Shown: piece by piece, positions 13,694 through 18,114 of the stretch | Numbering within the stretch: position 1 is the first letter of the stretch | Layout: each line of letters opens with the position of its first letter | Assembly (NCBI GenBank): GCA_964502145.1 | Contig: CAZCVI010000118.1 | Location: 1-18,114 of the forward strand | Direction of reading: 5' to 3' | DNA: 18,114 nucleotides | Source: CAZCVI01 sp964502145 | GTDB lineage: Bacteria; Acidobacteriota; Aminicenantia; UBA2199 | The notes under the pieces: model-generated | Seen by the model: only the letters and a program-made list of their open reading frames with translations | What the model was told of the DNA's origin: nothing | Databases searched by the model: none | Made by a program: the position numbers and the translations under genes

Positions 13694-15173
13694 TACAAAA
13701 AGGAGTGCAACGTTGACTCAAAAACCATCGGCATTTATCCTTATAGTGGACGACGATGCCTCTTTTGGTCGAGCACTGGAACGTGCTCTTAAAGAGGAAT
13801 TCGCTATATTATTGGCATTTTCAGTGGAAGAGGCCCACAAATTATTATGGAAAGCAGATGCCGTACTTCTGGACATAAAGCTAGACGAAAACGATGCTAA
13901 TAACCGTGAAGGAATGACACTCCTTTGCGAATTCCGGGAGAGTCGCCCCAACCTCCCGGTTATCATGATGACCGCTTACGGTGAAATGGCGATAGCCGTG
14001 GAAGCCATGAAACTGGGAGCAACGGATTTTTTGGCCAAACCTCTGGATCTCCTAAAGCTTAAAACCACCATCAGGAATGCTTTGAAACAGGCCAACTTGA
14101 GTCATAGGATTTCTAATCTGGAACAAGAACTCTCAAAAATACAACCGGTGGAATTAGTGGGGAAAACTTCCAAGATAAATGAAATTCGCCAGCTTATTGA
14201 GTCTGTATCTGCTGATGGATATATCTCAGTGCTGATAACCGGGGAAACCGGAACTGGAAAAGAATTAGTGGCAAGATTACTACACCAAAAAGGGTGGCGT
14301 TCACAAGGTCCATTTGTAGATATTTCATTGGCGGCTTTTTCTTCATCACTCGTAGAGAGAGAGCTATTTGGCCATGAAAAAGGAGCATTTACTGATGCTA
14401 GGGAAAGCAAGTCCGGGTACATCGAACAGGCACACAAAGGAATTCTTTTCATTGATGATATTGATACCATACCCCTCGACATGCAGCCAAAAATTCTGAG
14501 ATTCTTGGAAGAAAGAGTATTTTGCCGTCTGGGGAGTACGAAACGAGTCAGCGTGGATATACAGGTCATTGCCTCCACCAATCAGGATTTATTAGAATTG
14601 GTAAAGGCCAGAAAATTTCGTGAAGACCTCTATTACCGGATTAATACGTTGGAAATTCACCTCCCAGCACTACGGGAGCATCCAGAAGATATTTCACTCA
14701 TTGCAGAACATTTTCTTTCCCTGCTCAAACAACAGGGGCGAACACAAATAAATTCTATAAGTCAGGATGCCCTTACTGCCATGATCGTTTATAAATGGCC
14801 GGGAAATGTACGGGAGCTCCGAAATTGCATGGAAAAAGCAGTTCTGTTTGCCGGGCTCAGGGGAAATGAACGACTTGAACTTGCTGATCTACCAGTAGAA
14901 GTCAGTGGCTATAGTGTCGATTCTTCACCATTGTGTCCCCCAATCCGGTTCAGTGAAGAAGGAATCAACTTGGAACTAGAAAAAACTAGGTTTGAATTAT
15001 CCTATATAGAGGCAGTGCTCCATCATTCATCTGGCAAGAAAACTGAAGCTTGGAAAGTTCTGGGCTTAAATGACCGATTTGCACTTAGGCGAAGAGTATT
15101 GAGTCTATCAAAAAAATTTCCTTCCCTGCTGAATGAATATCCACTCACCAGAGAATCTTTTTTTAAAAGATAG
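13686..15173 (+). CDS. NtrC-family sigma54-dependent response regulator
   Basis: A 495-residue activator with the full receiver, AAA+ and Fis-type helix-turn-helix layout. The receiver has D22/D23, phospho-acceptor D63, T96 and K118. The AAA+ domain has Walker A GETGTGKE (186-193), GAFTDA at 233-238 in place of GAFTGA (a tolerated variant), a Walker B region ILFIDDID with Asp where Glu is usual, and the arginine-finger region FREDLYYRI. The C-terminal HTH, near SSGKKTEAWKVLGLNDRF, is somewhat degenerate. ATG 13686 overlaps the previous gene by 8 nt without a good ribosome site. TTG 13713, with AAAAGGAG (13698-13705) 7 nt upstream, is a credible alternative. It probably activates the sigma54 promoter at 861-877. 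Confidence 0.93.
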   Translation: MSNTKRSATLTQKPSAFILIVDDDASFGRALERALKEEFAILLAFSVEEAHKLLWKADAVLLDIKLDENDANNREGMTLLCEFRESRPNLPVIMMTAYGEMAIAVEAMKLGATDFLAKPLDLLKLKTTIRNALKQANLSHRISNLEQELSKIQPVELVGKTSKINEIRQLIESVSADGYISVLITGETGTGKELVARLLHQKGWRSQGPFVDISLAAFSSSLVERELFGHEKGAFTDARESKSGYIEQAHKGILFIDDIDTIPLDMQPKILRFLEERVFCRLGSTKRVSVDIQVIASTNQDLLELVKARKFREDLYYRINTLEIHLPALREHPEDISLIAEHFLSLLKQQGRTQINSISQDALTAMIVYKWPGNVRELRNCMEKAVLFAGLRGNERLELADLPVEVSGYSVDSSPLCPPIRFSEEGINLELEKTRFELSYIEAVLHHSSGKKTEAWKVLGLNDRFALRRRVLSLSKKFPSLLNEYPLTRESFFKR

Positions 15174-15372
15174 GAGCACTCCTAATTTAAAAGGAGGGGC
15201 CGGTGCTTTATTTCTTGCTTCCGAAGAAGAATTGACCGCTATCTGGAAGGTGGGAATGCTTGAAAATACCCCTTGGTGCGTGTAAATGATCAAAAGTTAG
15301 GTAGATGACATTTCTACCATTTGCGCACGTCAAGCGGAAGCGTCGCTGTCATCAATGAGATTGCCAATAATT

Positions 15373-15503
15373 ATCTGAACCGTGATTCATCGGATTAAGG
15401 GATGACCAAGATATTAAAAAGGAAAGATTGTGCCTCATTCCCAGCCTCCCTTCAATCAGGATATCGTGGAAATCAAAATAATCCCACGCATCACGGTTCA
15501 GAT
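15373..15503. repeat. Inverted-repeat element 1 (131 bp)
   Basis: The left arm ATCTGAACCGTGATTCATCG... (15373-15396) is an imperfect inverted copy of 15480-15503, with the first 14 bases and the last 5 matching. The 83-bp interior has no gene. This looks like a small non-autonomous or intergenic repeat family, but copy number cannot be judged from one window. Confidence 0.6.
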
Positions 15504-15582
15504 ACATACGCAAACTTCTTTCTTGAGCATTAACACAGGTGTTTTTCTGCACTGTGCCCTGCTACGGGCGGGACGCCAACGA

Positions 15583-15715
15583 CCTGGATTCACCGCCAAC
15601 TTAATGGGAAGAATGGGAATGATGGGAATTATGGGATAAACAAAAAAAATCCCGTTACTCACGTAACTCCCACTTGATATTATGGTACTCTCCAAGAATT
15701 GGCGGTGAATCCAGG
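15583..15715. mobile_element. MITE-like element (133 bp) with 17-bp perfect terminal inverted repeats
   Basis: CCTGGATTCACCGCCAA (15583-15599) is perfectly inverted at 15699-15715. The 99-bp interior carries four 9-bp ATGGGAAxx units (15604-15639) and a small hairpin, GTTAC-TCAC-GTAAC (15653-15666). There is no coding capacity, so if mobile it would depend on a transposase in trans. No clear target-site duplication is seen. Confidence 0.5.
15604..15639. repeat. Four tandem 9-bp ATGGGAAxx repeats
   Basis: ATGGGAAGA, ATGGGAATG, ATGGGAATT and ATGGGATAA follow one another without gaps inside the MITE-like element. This is a typical simple-repeat expansion. Confidence 0.7.
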
Positions 15716-15728
15716 ACGACAAATGCTA

Positions 15729-15757
15729 TTGACAACAAATCCAATGTATAGTAGAAT
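15729..15757 (+). promoter_or_regulatory. Strong sigma70 promoter for the precursor peptide
   Basis: TTGACA (15729-15734) and TAGAAT (15752-15757) have an ideal 17-bp spacer. The start would lie near 15764, about 30 nt before ATG 15794. It begins 14 bp after the right end of the MITE-like element. Confidence 0.7.
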
Positions 15758-15793
15758 GCTTTTAATGACAAATCTAAAAAAATGGAGAACAAC

Positions 15794-15964
15794 ATGAAGA
15801 AGTCAATCGAGATCAAAGGTATTAAAAGTTTGGGCAAATCCGAAATGAGCGAAGCTAAAGGTGCCAAATGCACCTATCAGGACGATTTCATCTACATTAG
15901 CTGTGGAGACGGTATCACCGTGAATATTGAAATGGCTGCATGGAGTCTTACTGTAAACATGTAA
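15794..15964 (+). CDS. Putative RiPP precursor peptide, 56 residues
   Basis: ATG 15794 is preceded by GGAG (15784-15787) at 6 nt. An in-frame ATG at 15782 contains that site and is less likely. The N-terminal half is a charged leader-like stretch (MKKSIEIKGIKSLGKSEM, then SEAKGAK). The C-terminal half is core-like, with C26, C37 and W50 (FIYISCGDGITVN, MAAWSLTVNM). It has its own strong promoter and ends 29 nt before a radical SAM/SPASM maturase, the standard layout of a radical SAM RiPP cassette. A plausible product has thioether or carbon-carbon links involving the two cysteines or the Trp, but the chemistry cannot be read from sequence. I do not recognise a named precursor family. Confidence 0.7.
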   Translation: MKKSIEIKGIKSLGKSEMSEAKGAKCTYQDDFIYISCGDGITVNIEMAAWSLTVNM

Positions 15965-15993
15965 GCTTTTTAGAGTTGTTAGGAAAAATCGAA

Positions 15994-17568
15994 ATGAATT
16001 TAACAAACAGCCGACAAAATTCTTTCTTGTCGGCTGTTTGTTTTAAGACGGAAAATTCCTATTATCTTTTTGATGTAAACAATGTCAATTTTCTTGAAGT
16101 TAATGAAATTGTTTTTAAAATCATCTCCCAATTAAAGAAAAAAAGCCTCAATGCTGCCCAATTGGCACAACAACTACCCGAGTTTTCATTGGCCGATATC
16201 AAGGAAGCACTGGTTGATATAAATAATATTCAAAGCCAAGGATTTCTGGTTCACCACAACTTCCAACGTCGTAACCCCCACCCCCCTGAGATGATCAGGG
16301 ATTATCTCACCCACCGGATGAATGGACTAAACTTGAATATCACCTCCAAGTGCAATTTAGCATGTTCTTATTGCATTTTCGGCGGGACGTACAAACATGT
16401 TAACACCCTTGAAAACCAGGAAATGACTTGGGAACTGGCTGAAAAAGCCATCGATTTTTTCCTCGCCCGCGCCGCCACCGAGGGAGACTTGCGCGTTGAT
16501 TTTTTTGGCGGCGAACCCATGTTGTCTTTCTCTTTGATCGAACGTGTGATCACCACACTCAAGGAGAGACTTCAAGGACGTAACCAAACCTTAAAGATTG
16601 CCATCGCCTCCAATGGCACCATTATGAACCAGCACATAGCCGACTTTCTTTTCACCCATAACGTCTATTTTCAAATCTCCATGGACGGCGAAAAAGAAAT
16701 CCATGATGCCAAACGTAAATTTAGAAACAGTGATATCGGTAGCTTTGATACTATTATCAAAACCTTGCAATTTATTTATGATAGGAACCCCGATTATTTC
16801 CGCACCAACATGCGGCTGAAAGCCGTAGTAACCACCGATGCCTTTGCCACCGATGGCGCTGATTTCATGAAAATCCCCCTGGTCAGACTATTAAATGATA
16901 ACAAACTTTTCACCATCATTAACCAACTCCCCAACTACGACGTTCAGAAAGACGAGGACTACTTCTCCAGAATTCATACCGTGGCCCAATTACTACTCTC
17001 CAAAAAGAATGTCGCCACCACCGAAGAATTGGTAGCGGATTTGGATTATAAAAAAAGATTGGTTTTTTACGTGACCCTGCACTCCTTTTTTATGGTTCAA
17101 ATATATAATAATCTCACCTATGCCACAATGGATTCCGTGCCGTTCTCGAAAAACTGTTTGATTGGCATTGAAGGATGTGTGAATGTTGATGGGAGTATCT
17201 CCATTTGTTTTAACTCCAACAGTTTTAAAGTGGGTAATGTGTGGGAGGATACCTGGTATTTTGACCGCATCGAGGAATTTCACCGCCTCAGATACAGCCG
17301 GGCAGAACGCTGCCAGTACTGTTTTGTCCAACGATTTTGCAATCTGTGCTACGAAAAACTCTCCGCCAAAGAGAATCAATTCGATACCTCCTTCGATAAA
17401 TTCTGCGAATTTAACCGTGCCTATTATAAAATTGTTTTCCAATATATGCTGCAAATCCTGGAAAACAATCCCCTTTTATGGGATGAATTGCAACGTATCG
17501 CGGAACAGGAAAAAAAGAAGCTGGATCAAAAGGCCGCCGAAAAAAAGAAAAACCCAATCGGGCAGTAA
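15994..17568 (+). CDS. Radical SAM/SPASM peptide maturase
   Basis: A 524-residue enzyme. Residues 1-100 (YLFDVNNVNFLEVNEIVFKI and on) resemble the N-terminal peptide-recognition region of SCIFF/QhpD-type maturases. The radical SAM cluster is C120-x3-C124-x2-C127, followed by FFGGEPM (170-176). The SPASM part holds C388, C395, C405 (CVNVDGSISIC), then C440-x2-C443-x5-C449-x2-C452 and C471, enough for two auxiliary 4Fe-4S clusters. The C-terminus is Lys-rich. ATG 15994 follows AGGA (15981-15984); an upstream in-frame ATG at 15940 lies inside the precursor gene and lacks a ribosome site. The substrate is probably the 56-aa peptide upstream and possibly the Cys-rich peptide at 17841. Resemblance to SCIFF/QhpD-type enzymes is a judgement from motifs. 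Confidence 0.88.
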   Translation: MNLTNSRQNSFLSAVCFKTENSYYLFDVNNVNFLEVNEIVFKIISQLKKKSLNAAQLAQQLPEFSLADIKEALVDINNIQSQGFLVHHNFQRRNPHPPEMIRDYLTHRMNGLNLNITSKCNLACSYCIFGGTYKHVNTLENQEMTWELAEKAIDFFLARAATEGDLRVDFFGGEPMLSFSLIERVITTLKERLQGRNQTLKIAIASNGTIMNQHIADFLFTHNVYFQISMDGEKEIHDAKRKFRNSDIGSFDTIIKTLQFIYDRNPDYFRTNMRLKAVVTTDAFATDGADFMKIPLVRLLNDNKLFTIINQLPNYDVQKDEDYFSRIHTVAQLLLSKKNVATTEELVADLDYKKRLVFYVTLHSFFMVQIYNNLTYATMDSVPFSKNCLIGIEGCVNVDGSISICFNSNSFKVGNVWEDTWYFDRIEEFHRLRYSRAERCQYCFVQRFCNLCYEKLSAKENQFDTSFDKFCEFNRAYYKIVFQYMLQILENNPLLWDELQRIAEQEKKKLDQKAAEKKKNPIGQ

Positions 17569-17575
17569 ATTCCAT

Positions 17576-17604
17576 TGTAGTGCAAGCAGGATACTTGCAC
17601 TACA
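17576..17604. repeat. Perfect 11-bp hairpin after the maturase gene
   Basis: TGTAGTGCAAG (17576-17586) and CTTGCACTACA (17594-17604) are perfect complements around a 7-nt loop. No T run follows, so it is not a standard intrinsic terminator. It may be a REP-like intergenic repeat or an mRNA 3'-end stabiliser. Confidence 0.7.
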
Positions 17605-17652
17605 TGCGAGCGATTCTCTGGGAAGTTTAATTTCCGATTTTTCAATTAAGAA

Positions 17653-17697
17653 GGGCAGAAACCTTTACACCTGTGCCAGAAATTTCTACCCCTTTTT
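17653..17697 (+). terminator. Possible terminator between maturase and Cys-rich peptide
   Basis: GGGCAGAAA (17653-17661) pairs with TTTCTACCC (17683-17691) at 8 of 9 positions. CTTTTT follows (17692-17697). The loop is long (21 nt), so efficiency is doubtful. Confidence 0.4.
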
Positions 17698-17768
17698 AAA
17701 GAAAGTGGTGGAAAGCTGAATGAAGTTTTATAATTTACCTGAACCCCCCCTTGATTTTTTTTCCCAAA

Positions 17769-17798
17769 TTGACTAAACTTTTAACAAGTCATGATAAT
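17769..17798 (+). promoter_or_regulatory. Sigma70 promoter for the Cys-rich peptide
   Basis: TTGACT (17769-17774) and GATAAT (17793-17798) are 18 bp apart, with TG beginning one base upstream of the -10 as TGATAAT. The start near 17805 would leave a leader of about 36 nt before ATG 17841. Confidence 0.6.
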
Positions 17799-17840
17799 AG
17801 GATTGCTTACTAAAAACAGGAACAATCCGGGAAGGTTATT

Positions 17841-18017
17841 ATGAGTGATTTTGCGAGTCAATTTAGCGATTTAGGTTACGACTTGCTTGATCTGGACAGT
17901 TTGATCTACATCAGTAGAGATACTAATGTATCCAGAACACAAGATTGCCCTTTAGAATGCGAGACTTGCAAAAAATCTTGCCAGCATTGCAAGGACGGCG
18001 GCCAAACTGGTACCTAA
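17841..18017 (+). CDS. 58-residue Cys-rich peptide, candidate second RiPP precursor
   Basis: ATG 17841 follows GGGAAGG (17829-17835) at 5 nt, and TAA is at 18015-18017. The N-terminal half is acidic and leader-like (MSDFASQFSDLGYDLLDLD). The C-terminal part has five cysteines, C36, C40, C43, C47 and C50, in a regular C-x3-C-x2-C-x3-C-x2-C pattern, ending GGQTGT. The 4-3 spacing would place them along one helix face. It has its own promoter and terminator. It could be a Cys-rich precursor for the nearby SPASM enzyme, a metal- or cluster-binding peptide, or substrate of an enzyme beyond the window. Both it and the 56-aa peptide contain I-Y-I-S. Confidence 0.65.
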   Translation: MSDFASQFSDLGYDLLDLDSLIYISRDTNVSRTQDCPLECETCKKSCQHCKDGGQTGT

Positions 18018-18069
18018 TTAGGCTTGGCTTTTAGAATGGGTGAAATGGTCGATTGTTATTGGTAAGCGC

Positions 18070-18100
18070 TTAGGGAACCACCCCCTCCTAAATTTTTTTT
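18070..18100 (+). terminator. Rho-independent terminator after the Cys-rich peptide
   Basis: TTAGG (18070-18074) pairs with CCTAA (18087-18091), with an alternative inner AGGG/CCCT pairing, followed by a run of eight T residues (18093-18100). It ends the single-gene transcript from 17769-17798. Confidence 0.6.
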
Positions 18101-18114
18101 ACAGCAAGCGTCCC

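Larger units (their letters stand above)
15174..15728. other. Non-coding stretch with repeats between the operon and the peptide cassette
   Basis: After the activator stop there is a small palindrome, TAGGAG-CA-CTCCTA (15171-15184), without a T run. Then come about 190 bases in which I see no gene, and two inverted-repeat elements (15373-15503 and 15583-15715). G+C and codon patterns do not support coding. A short frame with an AGGAGG-like sequence at 15192-15199 and GTG 15203 stops after 10 codons. Confidence 0.6.

Noticed and set aside
14102..14581. 159-codon minus-strand frame in the activator gene
   Set aside because: It is antisense to the conserved AAA+ domain.
15192..15235. GTG 15203 after an AGGAGG-like site
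   Set aside because: The frame ends after 10 codons, and no related peptide or attenuator structure is evident.
15430..15639. 69-codon frame between the activator and the precursor
   Set aside because: It runs through the arms of two inverted-repeat elements and a 9-bp simple repeat. The predicted tail of alternating Gly and Met comes only from the repeat.
16993..17454. 153-codon minus-strand frame across the maturase
   Set aside because: It is antisense to the SPASM domain coding region, where all cysteines are accounted for on the + strand.
17183..17719. 178-codon + strand frame overlapping the maturase end
   Set aside because: It runs in another frame through the SPASM region and the hairpin, with no ribosome site or motif.

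Overview
This is a bacterial window, probably from an uncultivated or anaerobic Gram-negative lineage. The signs are a periplasmic-type binding protein, a sigma54 activator, and intergenic repeats of the ATGGGAATG and ACGAATTTA kind. I cannot place it to phylum. All convincing genes are on the + strand. No rRNA, tRNA, CRISPR array or transposase is visible.

Layout. 1-351 is the 3' end of an unrecognised reading frame with a 14-residue repeat. 352-860 is a long control region. It ends in a hairpin and a near-consensus sigma54 (-24/-12) promoter at 861-877, whose predicted start is about 2 nt before the ATG of a stand-alone receiver gene (890-1270). A tightly packed operon follows: a Liv-type ABC transporter (two permeases, two ATPases, 1272-4603), a membrane-tethered LivK/LivJ-like binding protein (4761-5876), a 1493-residue protein joining a HemW-like radical SAM module to a divergent histidine kinase (5908-10389), a ~305-residue unknown (10377-11294), a 612-residue C-terminally membrane-anchored unknown (11303-13141), a four-helix membrane protein (13145-13693) and an NtrC-type sigma54 activator (13686-15173). 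Two very small genes with good ribosome sites sit in the operon: 27 aa at 3786-3869 and 54 aa at 4600-4764. Both end in ATGA overlaps with the next gene, and the 54-aa one also begins in one.

Downstream, 15174-15730 holds two MITE-like inverted-repeat elements. Next is a RiPP-like cassette: a strong sigma70 promoter, a 56-aa precursor-like peptide (15794-15964) and a radical SAM/SPASM maturase (15994-17568). After a perfect 11-bp hairpin and another sigma70 promoter comes a 58-aa peptide with five evenly spaced cysteines (17841-18017), then a terminator.

How it may work (inference). The binding protein and Liv transporter recognise and/or import a small ligand. The radical SAM-kinase fusion, perhaps with the two unknown proteins, senses it or a linked metabolic or redox state. 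Phosphoryl groups pass to the stand-alone receiver and/or the sigma54 activator, which share an unusual loop after the phospho-Asp. The activator then drives the promoter at 861-877, closing a loop, and may act on targets elsewhere. The small peptides are candidate signals or radical SAM substrates.

Base composition is mosaic. The sensor block (about 4.6-12.4 kb) is very A+T-rich (14 of 60 G/C in 6181-6240) against the transporter genes (33 of 60 in 1321-1380), with a change inside the 612-aa gene. The sensor part may have been exchanged as a module.
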